Of a stretch of 64,000 bases of DNA, positions 42,619-52,467 are shown piece by piece. Made by a program: the position numbers and the translations under genes. Source of the stretch: Chitinophaga sp. GbtcB8 (GTDB lineage: Bacteria > Bacteroidota > Bacteroidia > Chitinophagales > Chitinophagaceae); assembly GCF_019091455.1 (NCBI RefSeq), contig NZ_JAGXJN010000004.1:186001-250000 (forward strand), written 5' to 3'. The first letter of the stretch is position 1; every line of letters begins with the position of its first letter. A model generated the notes under the pieces. It had not been told where the DNA came from, did not search any database, and saw only the letters and a program-made list of their open reading frames with translations.

Positions 42619-45357
42619 ATGAGTGCAACAATAACTAATTCTGATACATCAAACGGAACGCTGGTCATTAAACCATACCTGCGGCTAAGCGGGCTGGAAC
42701 CGCTGGTAGTAAGGCCGGAGACCAATTTCCTGAACATAGGGGAGCGTACCAACGTAACCGGTTCCAAAAAGTTTGCCCGCCTCATACGGGAAGGCCAGTA
42801 CGAAGAAGCCCTGTCCGTAGCCCGGCAGCAGGTGGAAAGCGGCGCCCAGATCCTGGATGTGAACATGGACGATGCCCTGCTGGACGGGGAAAAGGCCATG
42901 ACCACCTTCCTGAACCTGGTAGTGGCAGAACCGGATATTTCCAAGATCCCTATCATGATAGACTCCAGTAAGTTCAGCATTATTGAAGCGGGTCTTAAAT
43001 GTATACAGGGTAAATGTATTGTAAACTCCATCAGCTTAAAAGAAGGCGAAGCCAAGTTCATTGAGCAGGCCTTTATTTGTAAAAGCTTTGGTGCAGCCGT
43101 AGTAGTAATGGCGTTTGATGAGCATGGCCAGGCAGATACCATGGAGAAAAAAATAAGCTTCAGCCACCGCGCCTATAAGATCCTTACAGAGCAGGTAGGC
43201 TATGACCCACAGGATATTATCTTCGATCCCAACATCTTTGCCATAGCCACCGGCATTGAAGAGCATAATAACTACGCGGTAGATTTTATTGAAGCTACCC
43301 GTGAAATAAAACGCCTCATGCCCCTTACCCGTGTAAGCGGCGGGGTAAGTAATATCTCCTTCTCTTTCCGCGGTAATGATGTGGTGCGTGAAGCCATGCA
43401 CTCCGTATTCCTGTACTATGCCATTAAAGCCGGTATGGATATGGGCATTGTGAATGCAGGCATGATCCAGATCTATGATGAAATAGAACCGAAGCTGCGC
43501 GATCTGTGTGAAGATGCAATACTGAACCGCCGGGACGATGCAACGGAAAGGCTGATCAATTTTGCCGAAACCGTGAAAGCCAAAGGCAAGGTAATAGAGA
43601 AAGACGAGAGCTGGCGGCAGGGTACGGTGCAGGAACGGCTAAGCCATGCGCTGGTAAACGGTATCACCGATTATATAGAAGCAGATACGGAAGAGGCGCG
43701 CCAGCAATATGACCGCCCGCTGGATGTAATTGAAGGCCCGCTGATGGACGGCATGAACATAGTAGGCGACCTGTTTGGCAGTGGCAAAATGTTCCTGCCG
43801 CAGGTAGTAAAGAGCGCACGTGTAATGAAGAAATCCGTGGCGGTGCTCACCCCTTTTATAGAAGAAGAAAAAAAGCGCCTAGTGGCACAGAACGGCGGAC
43901 AAATAAAGTCAGCCGGCAAAATACTGTTAGCTACCGTTAAAGGTGATGTGCATGATATAGGTAAGAACATAGTAGGGGTGGTATTAGGCTGTAATGGCTA
44001 TGATATAATAGACATGGGCGTAATGGTGCCCACCGAAAAGATCTTACAAACCGCCCGGGAACAACAGGTGGATATTATTGGCTTAAGCGGCCTTATTACC
44101 CCCAGCCTGGATGAAATGGTGCACGTAGCCCGGGAGCTGAAACGCCAGCAGTTTGATATACCGCTGCTTATAGGCGGCGCTACCACCTCCCGCACACATA
44201 CCGCTGTAAAAATAGCGCAGGAGTATGAGCATGGCGTAGTGCATGTACTGGATGCCTCCCGCAGCGTAACCGTTACAGGCAGCCTGCTGAACAAAGCCCT
44301 GAAAAAGAACTTCCTCGCAGAAGTTAAAAAAGAATATGAAAAGCTGAATGAAGGCTTCCGTAATAAGCGCCCGGTAAAACAATACTTGTCTGTAGCAGAT
44401 GCAAGAAAAAATAAAGCTGTCATTGACTGGAACGGCTTTACCCCGGTACAGCCCAAACAGCCCGGCATACAGGTGTTTAAGGATTATGACCTGGGCGAAA
44501 TAGCTCCATATATAGACTGGCAGCCCTTTTTCATTGCCTGGGAGCTGCACGGCAAATTCCCGCAGATCTTAACAGATGAGGTAGTAGGTAAGGAAGCCAC
44601 CCGTTTGTATGAGGATGCGCAGGCAATGCTGAAACGTATTGTAAATGAAAAGTGGCTCACTGCCAATGCCGTAATAGGCATCTTTAAGGCCAATGCTACC
44701 GGCGATGATACTATACAGATCATAAGTGATACCGGCATGCCGGTACACCTGGAGTTCCTGCGCCAGCAGATCAAGAAAGCGCCGGGCCAGCCCAACTTTT
44801 CCCTGGCAGATTTTATAGCCCCTGACAGCACGGGCCTGCAGGACTATATGGGCGGCTTTGCTGTAACCACCGGCGGTGGTATAGAAGCGTGGCTGGAAAA
44901 ATTCAAGGCAGACCATGATGATTATAGCAGCATTATGCTGAAAGCCCTGGCCGACCGCTTCGTAGAAGCTTTTGCAGAGTTAATGCATGAGCGGGTGCGT
45001 AAGGAATGGTGGGGTTATGCCAGTGAAGAGCACCTGAGCAATGAAGACCTGATCAAAGAAGCATATTCCGGTATACGCCCGGCGCCCGGTTACCCCGCCT
45101 GCCCGGAGCATACGGAAAAGTATAAACTGTTCGATCTGCTGGATGCTACCACACATACCGGCATTACCCTCACAGAATCATTGGCCATGTACCCGGCAGC
45201 CAGCGTAAGCGGCTGGTATTTTGCCAACCCTGCCAGCAAATATTTTGGCATTGGTAAAATAGAAAAAGACCAGGTGGAGGACTATGCACAGCGTAAAGGC
45301 TGGAGCCTGGAAGAAGCCGAGAAGTGGTTACGCCCGGTACTTGAATACGACATGTAA
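42619..45357 (+). CDS. metH: Methionine synthase, folate, cobalamin and activation modules
   Basis: A 912-residue protein holding modules two to four. The pterin-binding barrel has [20 protein letters not shown] near 35. The cobalamin domain has [15 protein letters not shown] at about 442, His445 being the lower axial ligand. The SAM-binding reactivation domain has [13 protein letters not shown] near 815. It lacks the homocysteine module, which is the upstream gene. Together the two sum to a normal MetH (about 1,230). It is downstream by 14 bases and probably co-translated. Confidence 0.95.
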   Translation: MSATITNSDTSNGTLVIKPYLRLSGLEPLVVRPETNFLNIGERTNVTGSKKFARLIREGQYEEALSVARQQVESGAQILDVNMDDALLDGEKAMTTFLNLVVAEPDISKIPIMIDSSKFSIIEAGLKCIQGKCIVNSISLKEGEAKFIEQAFICKSFGAAVVVMAFDEHGQADTMEKKISFSHRAYKILTEQVGYDPQDIIFDPNIFAIATGIEEHNNYAVDFIEATREIKRLMPLTRVSGGVSNISFSFRGNDVVREAMHSVFLYYAIKAGMDMGIVNAGMIQIYDEIEPKLRDLCEDAILNRRDDATERLINFAETVKAKGKVIEKDESWRQGTVQERLSHALVNGITDYIEADTEEARQQYDRPLDVIEGPLMDGMNIVGDLFGSGKMFLPQVVKSARVMKKSVAVLTPFIEEEKKRLVAQNGGQIKSAGKILLATVKGDVHDIGKNIVGVVLGCNGYDIIDMGVMVPTEKILQTAREQQVDIIGLSGLITPSLDEMVHVARELKRQQFDIPLLIGGATTSRTHTAVKIAQEYEHGVVHVLDASRSVTVTGSLLNKALKKNFLAEVKKEYEKLNEGFRNKRPVKQYLSVADARKNKAVIDWNGFTPVQPKQPGIQVFKDYDLGEIAPYIDWQPFFIAWELHGKFPQILTDEVVGKEATRLYEDAQAMLKRIVNEKWLTANAVIGIFKANATGDDTIQIISDTGMPVHLEFLRQQIKKAPGQPNFSLADFIAPDSTGLQDYMGGFAVTTGGGIEAWLEKFKADHDDYSSIMLKALADRFVEAFAELMHERVRKEWWGYASEEHLSNEDLIKEAYSGIRPAPGYPACPEHTEKYKLFDLLDATTHTGITLTESLAMYPAASVSGWYFANPASKYFGIGKIEKDQVEDYAQRKGWSLEEAEKWLRPVLEYDM

Positions 45358-45440
45358 TTGGATTTTAGATGTTAGATTTACGATTTTAGATTTGATAGAG
45401 GCGATTGTTTCTAATCTAAAATCGTAAATCCAAGATCGTA
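45358..45440. repeat. Word palindrome: TTAGATTT/TTTACGATTTT group
   Basis: An exact 18-bp pair: GATTTACGATTTTAGATT at 45375-45392 and its complement at 45413-45430, with further GATTTTAGAT words to the left. It lies between metH and xth on the same strand. Confidence 0.88.
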
Positions 45441-45450
45441 AATAACTAAT

Positions 45451-46224
45451 ATGAGAATTGTTTCCTATAACGTAAACGGTTTGCGCTCCGCCATGAGCAA
45501 AGGTTTTGTGGAATGGTTGCAAACAGACCCCGGAGATATTATTTGCCTGCAGGAGATCAAAGCCCAGAAAGACAATGTTGACTTCCGCCAGTTTGACCAG
45601 CTGGGTTATGAACACTACTGGTATCCCGCGCAAAAGAAAGGTTATAGCGGTGTAGCCGTGCTCACCAAAATAAAGCCGGACCATGTTCAGTATGGTAATG
45701 GTTTTATGCAAAGCGATACAGAAGGCCGTTTTATACGCCTGGATTTTAAAGATGTTACCTTAATTAATACCTACATCCCTTCCGGCACCAGTGGCGATGA
45801 GCGCCAGACCTATAAATATCAGTGGCTGGATGAGTTTTATGGTTATCTGAACACCTTACGCGCTACCCGCCCCAACCTGGTAGTCTGCGGCGATTATAAT
45901 ATTTGTCATAAACCTATTGATATACATGATCCCGTTGGGAACAAGAAGTCCAGCGGTTTCCTGCCTGATGAAAGGACCTGGATGGATAAGTTCTTTGAAA
46001 GCGGTTTTGTGGATACTTTCCGGCACTTTAACCCGGACCCGCACCAGTACAGCTGGTGGAGCCTGCGCGCCAATTCCCGTAATAATAATAAGGGTTGGCG
46101 TATAGATTACATTAACGTAAGCGCGCCCTTACAGGCCCGGCTTAAGAAAGCCGCTATCTGGCAGGAGGTAAAACACTCTGATCATTGTCCGGTATACCTG
46201 GAGCTAACCCCCGGCAGCTTATGA
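45451..46224 (+). CDS. xth: Exodeoxyribonuclease III / AP endonuclease
   Basis: A 257-residue base-excision repair enzyme. Motifs of the ExoIII/APE family are present: YNVNGLRS near 6, LQEIKAQ near 33 (metal-binding Glu), GDYNICHKPIDIHDP near 147, WWSLRANSRNNNKGWRIDYI near 210 and SDHCPVY (catalytic His) near 246. It cuts 5' of abasic sites and trims 3' ends. Its stop overlaps the following gene by 4 bases. The start is 21 bases after a word palindrome. Confidence 0.95.
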   Translation: MRIVSYNVNGLRSAMSKGFVEWLQTDPGDIICLQEIKAQKDNVDFRQFDQLGYEHYWYPAQKKGYSGVAVLTKIKPDHVQYGNGFMQSDTEGRFIRLDFKDVTLINTYIPSGTSGDERQTYKYQWLDEFYGYLNTLRATRPNLVVCGDYNICHKPIDIHDPVGNKKSSGFLPDERTWMDKFFESGFVDTFRHFNPDPHQYSWWSLRANSRNNNKGWRIDYINVSAPLQARLKKAAIWQEVKHSDHCPVYLELTPGSL

Positions 46225-46523
46225 TCATATATAATGTAACTACCAAGATCACCAACAACATCCACGACCGTTGGCTGCAATGGATAAAGGAGGAGCATAT
46301 ACCGGAAGTAATGGATACCGGCCTGTTTCATGATTTCCGCATGTGCCGGCTGCTGGAGCAGGATGATAAGGAAGGCCCCACCTATGTTATTCAATACTAT
46401 ACAGATACCCTGGAGAACTATCATACCTACCTGCAGGAGCATGCTCCGGAGCTAAGACAGAAAAGCTATGAGCAGTTTGGGAACCAGTTTGTGGCTTTCA
46501 GAACCGTTATGCAGGTGGTATAA
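46221..46523 (+). CDS. DUF4286 family protein
   Basis: A 100-residue cytoplasmic protein matching the DUF4286 pattern of Bacteroidota (MIIYNVTTKITNNIHDRWLQ, PEVMDTGLFHDFRMCRL, YVIQYYTDTLENYHTYLQ). Function unknown. It overlaps xth by 4 bases (ATGA), so translation is coupled. An ATG at 46185 inside xth is a less likely start. Confidence 0.8.
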   Translation: MIIYNVTTKITNNIHDRWLQWIKEEHIPEVMDTGLFHDFRMCRLLEQDDKEGPTYVIQYYTDTLENYHTYLQEHAPELRQKSYEQFGNQFVAFRTVMQVV

Positions 46524-46828
46524 GCCCTCAAATTTATCCACAGGAAATCCACTGTTTTCAAGGGATTCAAGGCCTTATACAATATGGAAGGGAAACCGGC
46601 GTTTATTAGTAAGTTCATATCAAATGCCCCATGGTGGCGGGTCTTGCTAAATACATGGCCGCAGGAGAGGGGTACCCATGAAAAGGCCGATCGGCTGTAA
46701 CCGTTACCAGTAGCCCCTTACAGCCGATAAAAATTTGGTTATAATTGCAGCAAAAAATTTGGTAATCTGATAAAACGCTTTATATTTGCTCACATCAAAC
46801 ATTTTTCACTAGTTAAATCTTACTAACT
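46524..46828. other. Intergenic region upstream of HU
   Basis: A 305-base gap. It has a perfect 11-bp hairpin (ATCGGCTGTAA at 46690-46700 with 46718-46728), not followed by T, and the strong HU promoter. No gene found. Confidence 0.5.
46758..46788 (+). promoter_or_regulatory. Strong promoter of HU gene
   Basis: TTTG (46758-46761) and TATATTTG (46781-46788) are 19 bases apart, a full match to the Bacteroidota consensus. The leader is about 35 bases. This is the best promoter in the window. Confidence 0.85.
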
Positions 46829-47098
46829 ATGAACAAAGCCGAATTAATCGACAAACTGGCAAAAGATGCCGCCATCACTAAAACTCAAGCTAACGAAGCA
46901 TTGGATTCTTTTACCAAAGCTGTTGCTGATACACTGAAAAAAGGTGGAAAAGTAACCCTGGTTGGTTTTGGTACTTTCTCTGTTTCTAAGCGTGCTGCCC
47001 GTAATGGTAGAAACCCTCAGACTGGCCAGATCATCAAGATCAAGGCTAAGAAAGTTGCTAAATTCAAAGCTGGTAAAGCGCTGTCTGACAAGCTCTAA
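46829..47098 (+). CDS. hup: DNA-binding protein HU
   Basis: An 89-residue nucleoid protein, full length for HU. MNKAELIDKLAKDAAITKTQ leads, then LVGFGTFSVSKRAARNGRNP carrying the DNA-bending beta arm (RNPQTG), and KAGKALSDKL. It binds and bends DNA without sequence preference as a dimer. It has a strong promoter and a perfect terminator, so it is highly expressed and monocistronic. Confidence 0.95.
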   Translation: MNKAELIDKLAKDAAITKTQANEALDSFTKAVADTLKKGGKVTLVGFGTFSVSKRAARNGRNPQTGQIIKIKAKKVAKFKAGKALSDKL

Positions 47099-47118
47099 TC
47101 GGTTAGCACAACTTATTC

Positions 47119-47152
47119 AAGCAAGGAACAGTTTTGTTTCTTGCTTTTTTTT
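47119..47152 (+). terminator. Rho-independent terminator after HU
   Basis: Stem AAGCAAG(G)AAC (47119-47129) pairs with GTT(T)CTTGCTT (47136-47146), followed by TTTTTT. Confidence 0.9.
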
Positions 47153-47252
47153 GCTTTATAGGCAACACTTTCAGGAATGGCGCGAATTGCGTAATTTGCG
47201 CCTGATTAGGCAGGCAAAACTGCAAATTCTAAAACTGTAAATTATTATTACA

Positions 47253-47366
47253 ATGGGTAGAGGTGATATCAAAACCAAAAGAGGTAAGATCTCCAACAAA
47301 TCCTTCGGTAAGGCAAGACCTGCCAAAACCAGGAAAACTGCTGCTAAAGCAGAAAAGAAAGCATAG
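47253..47366 (+). CDS. Small ribosomal protein bTHX
   Basis: A 37-residue very basic peptide, MGRGDIKTKRGKISNKSFGK onward and ending AAKAEKKA. It matches the Thx family of 30S proteins (MGKGDxKSKRGKI...), which sits in the head of the small subunit and stabilises rRNA. It is too short for routine gene finding. Start ATG at 47253, stop at 47364. Confidence 0.88.
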   Translation: MGRGDIKTKRGKISNKSFGKARPAKTRKTAAKAEKKA

Positions 47367-47383
47367 TTCAAATTACGGATTGT

Positions 47384-47480
47384 GCTTAACGCGGAACGCC
47401 TGAGGCTGAACGCTGGTGTATGTTGTAATACATTCAGTGTAAATAGCATCAGGCGTTAGTATTTCTGTAAGGCGTAAGCA
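47384..47480. repeat. Word palindrome: AACGCCTGA / TCAGGCGTT
   Basis: AACGCCTGA (47395-47403) with its complement (47449-47457), plus GCTTAACGC (47384) with GGCGTAAGC (near 47471). It follows bTHX and may end it. Words are of the GCTGAACGC type. Confidence 0.6.
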
Positions 47481-47562
47481 ACACATCCACTCACTCCCCA
47501 TTCATAGTTATTTCCACTTTTCATAAACCACTTAGATCCCCGAACTACTCAATCGTAATTAA

Positions 47563-48210
47563 TCATGGCGCCAGCCGCTCTATTCTCCAGCCTTCCCCTT
47601 CTGTTAGCGTATATTGTACACGGTCATGCAGGCGATTGCTGCGTCCCTGCCAGAATTCCATTAACAGGGGTTTTACCGTATAGCCGCCCCAGTTATCAGG
47701 CCGCACAGGTGTTTCCAGCACATATTTTTCAGCCAGTGTGTTTACCTGCTCTTCTAAAAAAGAGCGGTGCGGTATAACCCTGCTTTGTGGAGATGCGATA
47801 GCGCCAATACGGCTGCCCAGTGGGCGTGAATCATAATATTCATTACTGATGGCAGCGGGCGTTTTACTAACTATACCGTCTATACGCACCTGCCGCTCCA
47901 GCTCCCGCCAGAAAAATAACAGGCTCACCTGCGGGTTAGCCGCCATTTCCAGCCCTTTACGGCTTTCATAATTGGTAAAGAAAGTAAACCCATCTGTATC
48001 AAAACTCTTTAATAATACAATGCGTGCGGAAGGACGGCCCTCCGGGGTGCTGGTAGCCAGTGTCATGGCATTAGGTTCATCCAGCTCACTGTTAATGGCA
48101 TCCTGCCACCACTGCTCAAATTGTTTCAGCGGATCTTTTTCCACCTCGCTTTCATCCAGGGAGGCCAGGCGATAATCCTTACGCAGTGCTGCTACTTGTT
48201 TATTTAACAT
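47563..48210 (-). CDS. pdxH: Pyridoxamine 5'-phosphate oxidase
   Basis: A 215-residue FMN enzyme that oxidises pyridoxine and pyridoxamine 5'-phosphate to PLP. Motifs: PSARIVLLKSFDTDGFTFFT (FMN site) near 60, YESRKGLEMAANPQVSLLFF, RQVRIDGIVSK, SRPLGSRIGAIASPQSRVI, and the C-terminal WQGRSNRLHDR with Arg and His that bind PLP. I start at 48210 (MLNKQVAALRKDYRLASLDE), the normal start; a longer frame reads through repeats. Confidence 0.94.
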   Translation of the reverse strand: MLNKQVAALRKDYRLASLDESEVEKDPLKQFEQWWQDAINSELDEPNAMTLATSTPEGRPSARIVLLKSFDTDGFTFFTNYESRKGLEMAANPQVSLLFFWRELERQVRIDGIVSKTPAAISNEYYDSRPLGSRIGAIASPQSRVIPHRSFLEEQVNTLAEKYVLETPVRPDNWGGYTVKPLLMEFWQGRSNRLHDRVQYTLTEGEGWRIERLAP

Positions 48211-48253
48211 AGGCCCGTTTTTAATTGATACAAAGGTAAGGGCAGCCGGATGA

Positions 48254-48317
48254 ATTACGAATTTTAAGCTGAATGCGGAACGCTGCATTCCGCATTCAGC
48301 GTTTCGCATAATTTCGT
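48254..48317. repeat. Word palindrome: GCTGAATGCGGAA inverted repeat
   Basis: A perfect 13-bp stem, GCTGAATGCGGAA (48268-48280) and TTCCGCATTCAGC (48288-48300), flanked by TTACGAATT on the left and TTTCGTAA on the right. It lies between pdxH and the next, divergent gene. Confidence 0.85.
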
Positions 48318-48346
48318 AAACTTGTACCTGTTCAACATCAAATACC

Positions 48347-49480
48347 ATGAACAAACATCCCCTGTTTTTTTTGCTGGCAGCCGCTGTTCTTACGGCCTGC
48401 GGGCAGCACAGTAAACCCGGCAATACTACAGCAGACAGTACGCTGGCAGCCAATACAGCCCCTGCAGCTGCCCCTTATTTTTATTTACAGCTGAAAGGCG
48501 TGGTGGGCGAGCAGGAGGTTACCATGCAGCTGCTTAAGACCGGGCCGGATATTTACCGCGGTTATTATGTATATGACAAGGTGGGTGAGCCCATTAGCAT
48601 ATGGGGCAGCCCGGATTCCAGCAGCCAACAGTTAACCCTATACGAAGATAGCCGGGGCGATGAGGAGATCACCTTCCGCGGCAAGCTGGATAGCTCCGGC
48701 AACTTTACCGGCACCTGGCGCGGCAAAGGCACTGCGTACAAGTTCCTGCTGCATCCTGATTTTAGTAAGGCAGTACACTTTGATGTATATTATGCAAAGG
48801 ATAGCGCTCCGCTGCTGGCCAATGCTCCTGAATCACCCATGGGGGAAGCCGCTAACAGCATTATATGGCCGGCTGCCCGTACTGATGCCGGCATTGCAGA
48901 TCTTATTAAAACAGCCATTACCGGTAAAACCCCGGTTAATGATCCGCAGCAGTTTGTAAAAAGAAGTAATGATTCTTTCCTGGTCAGCTATAAAGGCAGC
49001 GCTTCCACCATTGACAGTGCAGCCCTGCAAAGCGAAGGCAGCGCATCCTGGAACTGGACCTCTGAAGGCGATATAAAAGTAGTATGGAACCAGTACCCCT
49101 TGCTGTCTTTAGAGTACTTTGGCTATGATTTTACCGGCGGCGCACATGGTAATGGCGGCGCCATACACCAGGTGCTGGACCTGGATAAGAAAAAAGTGCT
49201 TACCCTGGATGACATTTTTAAAGGCGATTATAAGCCGGTGCTCACGCGGGAGCTGGAGCTGTCCTTTCACGAAGCTTACCAGACACCGGAAGGCCAGCCT
49301 GTTAAGGAAATGCTGCTGGTGGATAGTATTGAGCCCAACAATAATTTTGTGCTTACCAATAAGGGCATTGTGTTCAGCTACACGCCCTATGAAATAGGGC
49401 CGTATGCAATGGGTCAGGTAAATTTATTTATCCCCTATGAGCGCCTGCAGGAAGTATTAAAAGCAGACTACACTAAGTAA
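48347..49480 (+). CDS. RsiV/PdaC-type DUF3298 lipoprotein
   Basis: A 377-residue exported lipoprotein, lipobox LTAC near residue 18, then a Thr/Ala/Pro-rich linker. The N-terminal half is beta-rich and unknown. The C-terminal part carries the DUF4163/DUF3298 signature: YDFTGGAHGNGGAIHQVLDL, LTLDDIFKGDYKPVL, and FSYTPYEIGPYAMGQVNLFI, as in RsiV and PdaC. The family includes lysozyme-sensing anti-sigma and deacetylase-linked proteins, so a periplasmic sensing or peptidoglycan-related role is possible. It lies between two word palindromes. Confidence 0.8.
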   Translation: MNKHPLFFLLAAAVLTACGQHSKPGNTTADSTLAANTAPAAAPYFYLQLKGVVGEQEVTMQLLKTGPDIYRGYYVYDKVGEPISIWGSPDSSSQQLTLYEDSRGDEEITFRGKLDSSGNFTGTWRGKGTAYKFLLHPDFSKAVHFDVYYAKDSAPLLANAPESPMGEAANSIIWPAARTDAGIADLIKTAITGKTPVNDPQQFVKRSNDSFLVSYKGSASTIDSAALQSEGSASWNWTSEGDIKVVWNQYPLLSLEYFGYDFTGGAHGNGGAIHQVLDLDKKKVLTLDDIFKGDYKPVLTRELELSFHEAYQTPEGQPVKEMLLVDSIEPNNNFVLTNKGIVFSYTPYEIGPYAMGQVNLFIPYERLQEVLKADYTK

Positions 49481-49516
49481 CGGCAGTAACGGCACGTATA
49501 GCCGGTATAAATTAAA

Positions 49517-49556
49517 ATGCAGATGTGCAAACGGAGCTCCATTTGCACATCTGCAT
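49517..49556. repeat. Word palindrome: TTTGCACATCTGCAT inverted repeat
   Basis: A perfect 15-bp stem (49517-49531 with 49542-49556), with inner palindrome GAGCTC. It lies between convergent genes (the DUF3298 gene and pyrH) and may end both transcripts. Similar words recur near 63210. Confidence 0.85.
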
Positions 49557-49580
49557 ATCTATCGCTGCAAATTAATTTTA

Positions 49581-50294
49581 TCAGGCGGTTACCAGTGTAC
49601 CCACACGTTTACCCATGATCACCTGTAACAGGTTGCCGGGTTTGTTCATGTCAAATACAATAATAGGCAGCTTGTTCTCCTGGCAAAGGGTAAAGGCCGT
49701 CATATCCATTACGTTCAGTGATTTCTGGTACACTTCTGCAAAGGTGATGGATTCAAAGCGGGTAGCAGTGCTGTCCTTCTCAGGATCGGCGGTATAAATA
49801 CCATCCACACGGGTACCTTTTAAGATCACATCGGCCTGTATTTCTATGGCGCGCAGGGATGCGGCCGTATCAGTTGTAAAGTAAGGGTTGCCGGTGCCGG
49901 CGCCAAAGATCACTACACGGCCTTTTTCCAGGTGGCGTATAGCGCGGCGGCGAATGTAAGGCTCTGCGATCTGCTCCATTTTAATGGCCGATTGCAGGCG
50001 GGTGTACAAACCAACTTTTTCCAGTCCGCTTTGCATAGCCATACCGTTAATTACGGTGGCCAGCATACCCATATAGTCACCCTGTGCCCGCTCGATCCCG
50101 GTCTCTGCTTCATTCATACCACGATAGATATTACCGCCGCCAATTACAATGGCTACCTGTACGCCCAGGTCTGTTACGGATTTAATATCATACGCATAAT
50201 GTGTGATTACTTTCGGATCAATACCATAATTTCCATCGCCCATCAGGGACTCACCGCTCAGTTTGAGTAAAATTCGCTTGTACTTAGGCAACAT
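49581..50294 (-). CDS. pyrH: UMP kinase
   Basis: A 237-residue hexameric bacterial UMP kinase that phosphorylates UMP to UDP. The N-terminal [15 protein letters not shown] binds phosphate, [13 protein letters not shown] is the Gly-rich loop, and [20 protein letters not shown] the UMP site. It is the last gene of the rplM-rpsI-rpsB-tsf-pyrH operon; tsf ends 120 bases before, with a terminator between. Confidence 0.96.
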   Translation of the reverse strand: MLPKYKRILLKLSGESLMGDGNYGIDPKVITHYAYDIKSVTDLGVQVAIVIGGGNIYRGMNEAETGIERAQGDYMGMLATVINGMAMQSGLEKVGLYTRLQSAIKMEQIAEPYIRRRAIRHLEKGRVVIFGAGTGNPYFTTDTAASLRAIEIQADVILKGTRVDGIYTADPEKDSTATRFESITFAEVYQKSLNVMDMTAFTLCQENKLPIIVFDMNKPGNLLQVIMGKRVGTLVTA

Positions 50295-50365
50295 GACGCT
50301 ATAATAAGATTGTAGAAGGTGGTTAGTTTATCAGTTATTTACGATAAATATACAGGTATATGCAC

Positions 50366-50400
50366 AAAAAAAAGGAGAGAATTTTCTTCTCTCCTTTTTT
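50366..50400 (-). terminator. Terminator between tsf and pyrH
   Basis: AAGGAGAGAA (50372-50381) and TTCTCTCCTT (50387-50396) form a 10-bp stem flanked by A and T runs. It is bidirectional and probably ends most tsf transcripts, so pyrH may be partly uncoupled. Confidence 0.8.
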
Positions 50401-50413
50401 CCCTGTGATCCGA

Positions 50414-51238
50414 TTACCCTAACGCGATGCGTTTAAAGGCGGTTACCGTGAGATCAGCGGATACTGATTTCAGGTAATCTGCTACGGATTTGTTATTATC
50501 TTTTACAAAAGCCTGCGCTAACAGCGTGCTTTCCTTGAAGAATTTATTCACTTTACCCATGGCAATTTTTTCTGCCATTTCAGCGGGTTTACCTTCTGCC
50601 TTCACCTGCTCAACTGCAATGTCCTTTTCACGGGCAATAACATCAGCCGGTACGCTGTCAGCGTCAACCGCAATCGGGTTCATAGCAGCAATCTGCATGG
50701 CTACGTCTTTACCCACTTCTTCAGAAGCAGGTTTGGAGAAGCCTACCAGTACGCCCATGCGGTAGTTACCGTGGATGTAAGCGGTTACAGAAGCAGCATC
50801 GATCCGTTCAAATTTGCTCAGGGTGATCTTTTCACCGATCTTGGCTACCTGGTCGTTCACTTTATCTGCAACGGTAGCACCGTCCAGTGTAGCGGCGCCC
50901 AGCTCTTCAATGGTTTTAGCACCCGTGCTAAGAGCCAGATCTACTATAGATTGTGCAAATTTTACGAAGTCTTCATTTTTGGCCACAAAGTCGGTTTCGC
51001 AACCTAAGCCTACTATCACACCAGACTTATTGTCTGCGGTGGTTTTAGCAATGATAACGCCTTCTTTGGTTTCGCGGTCAGAACGTAAAGCCGCTACTTT
51101 TTGACCTTTCTTACGCAGGTAATCCACTGCCTGTTCAAAATCACCGTCACTTTCTACCAGTGCCTTTCTGCAGTCCATCATACCCGCGCCAGTTTGCTGA
51201 CGCAGTTTGTTTACATCAGCCGCTGTAATTGTTGCCAT
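50414..51238 (-). CDS. tsf: Elongation factor Ts
   Basis: A 274-residue nucleotide exchange factor for EF-Tu. It starts MATITAADVNKLRQQTGAGM with the UBA-like domain and MMDCRKALVESDGDFEQAV; the core has VIVGLGCETDFVAKNEDFV (TDFVA Tu-binding motif), and IAAMNPIAV and ALG at the C-terminus. Normal length. It follows rpsB by 128 bases, which includes a word palindrome. Confidence 0.96.
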   Translation of the reverse strand: MATITAADVNKLRQQTGAGMMDCRKALVESDGDFEQAVDYLRKKGQKVAALRSDRETKEGVIIAKTTADNKSGVIVGLGCETDFVAKNEDFVKFAQSIVDLALSTGAKTIEELGAATLDGATVADKVNDQVAKIGEKITLSKFERIDAASVTAYIHGNYRMGVLVGFSKPASEEVGKDVAMQIAAMNPIAVDADSVPADVIAREKDIAVEQVKAEGKPAEMAEKIAMGKVNKFFKESTLLAQAFVKDNNKSVADYLKSVSADLTVTAFKRIALG

Positions 51239-51288
51239 GACTTATAAATAGTTTTAGAGTTTACGAAGTACTTGTTCAATTACCTATT

Positions 51289-51366
51289 AAATAATTACGA
51301 ATTACGAATGTAAGCAATCACATAGATCACAACTCGTAATTCGTAATTGATAATTCGTAATTAATA
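51289..51366. repeat. Word palindrome: TTACGAATTACGA group in ribosomal operon
   Basis: AATTACGAATTACGA (51293-51307) is an exact complement of 51334-51348, with a further GATAATTCGTAATTAAT on the right. It lies between rpsB and tsf inside the operon. Confidence 0.88.
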
Positions 51367-52362
51367 TTATCTGCCGCCACCAGGCCTGTTGCCGCCACCT
51401 GCACCGGAGGGACGACGCTGTCCGCCGCCACCGCCACCGGGCCTGTTACCGCCAGGTCTGTTGCCGCCGCCGCCTCTGTTGGGGCCACCGCCACCAGGAC
51501 GGTTACCGCCACCACCACCGGGACCTCTGCCAGGACCACCAGGGCCTCTGCCACCGCCGCCGGGACCGCCTCTGCGGGCTCTTTCACGGTCTTCACCACC
51601 TTCCAGCTCAAAGCGCAGGGCTTTGTTATCTGCTTCTTCCTCTTCGATCACCTCATCGGTTTTCTCAGTAGCTCTTTCAGAAAGACCTTCTGCAATAGCT
51701 GCTGCGATGTAGTTAGTAATAATGGCGATGGATTTGGTAGCATCGTCATTGGCGGGAATTGCAAAATCAACCTTGGTAGGATCGGAGTTGGTATCCACCA
51801 TACCGAAGGTAGAGATACCTAAACGGCGGGCTTCTGCCAGTGCAATATGTTCGTGGCTGATGTCAATGATGAACAGTGCAGCCGGAACGCGTGCCAGTTG
51901 AGCGATACCACCCAGCACTTTCTCCATTTTCTCTTTATCGCGGCTTAAGGTTAAGCGTTCTTTTTTGGTAATGTTATCGAAAGTGCCGTCTGTCAGCATT
52001 TTCTCAATGCTCTGCATTTTCTTCACGCTCTTACGGATAGTAGCAAAGTTGGTTAACATACCACCTAACCACCTTTCTGTTACATAAGGCATGTTGATAC
52101 GCTTGGATGCTTCGGCTACGATTTCTTTTGCCTGCTTTTTAGTAGCCACAAACATGATCTTTTTACCGCTTTTGGCGATGGATTTCAGGGCCGCTGCTGC
52201 GTCCTGTAAACCTTCTACGGTTTTGTTCAGATCAATGATGTGAATACCTTTCTTTTCGGCGAAGATATATGGCAGCATCTTCGGGTTCCATTTCTTCTTC
52301 AGGTGACCAAAGTGCACACCTGCCTCCAGTAACTGCTGCTGTAATGAGGTATTATTTTCCAT
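51367..52362 (-). CDS. rpsB: Ribosomal protein uS2 with Gly/Arg-rich C-terminal extension
   Basis: A 331-residue protein. The N-terminal ~250 residues are a normal S2: [61 protein letters not shown] roughly 75-residue tail of [11 protein letters not shown] repeats (about 257-331) follows, absent from textbook S2. It binds the 30S subunit back and S1. The tail is positively charged and flexible and may bind RNA. Sequence is well formed to its stop, so it is not a frameshift. Confidence 0.95.
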   Translation of the reverse strand: MENNTSLQQQLLEAGVHFGHLKKKWNPKMLPYIFAEKKGIHIIDLNKTVEGLQDAAAALKSIAKSGKKIMFVATKKQAKEIVAEASKRINMPYVTERWLGGMLTNFATIRKSVKKMQSIEKMLTDGTFDNITKKERLTLSRDKEKMEKVLGGIAQLARVPAALFIIDISHEHIALAEARRLGISTFGMVDTNSDPTKVDFAIPANDDATKSIAIITNYIAAAIAEGLSERATEKTDEVIEEEEADNKALRFELEGGEDRERARRGGPGGGGRGPGGPGRGPGGGGGNRPGGGGPNRGGGGNRPGGNRPGGGGGGQRRPSGAGGGNRPGGGR

Positions 52363-52387
52363 GTTTATTATGCTCTGTTAAAAGGAT

Positions 52388-52460
52388 CAATAATTTAATT
52401 AGCTGTTAGCGTTAGCTGATAGCATTTAGCTAAAGGCCAAAAGCTAAGAGCTAATAGCTC
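52388..52460. repeat. Word palindrome: TTAGCT group between rpsI and rpsB
   Basis: Words TTAGCT and AGCTGTTAGC on the left pair with GAGCTAATAGCT on the right; the inner pair is TTAGCT (52425-52430) with AGCTAA (52441-52446). It lies in the operon between rpsI and rpsB. Confidence 0.7.
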
Positions 52461-52467
52461 CCATATA

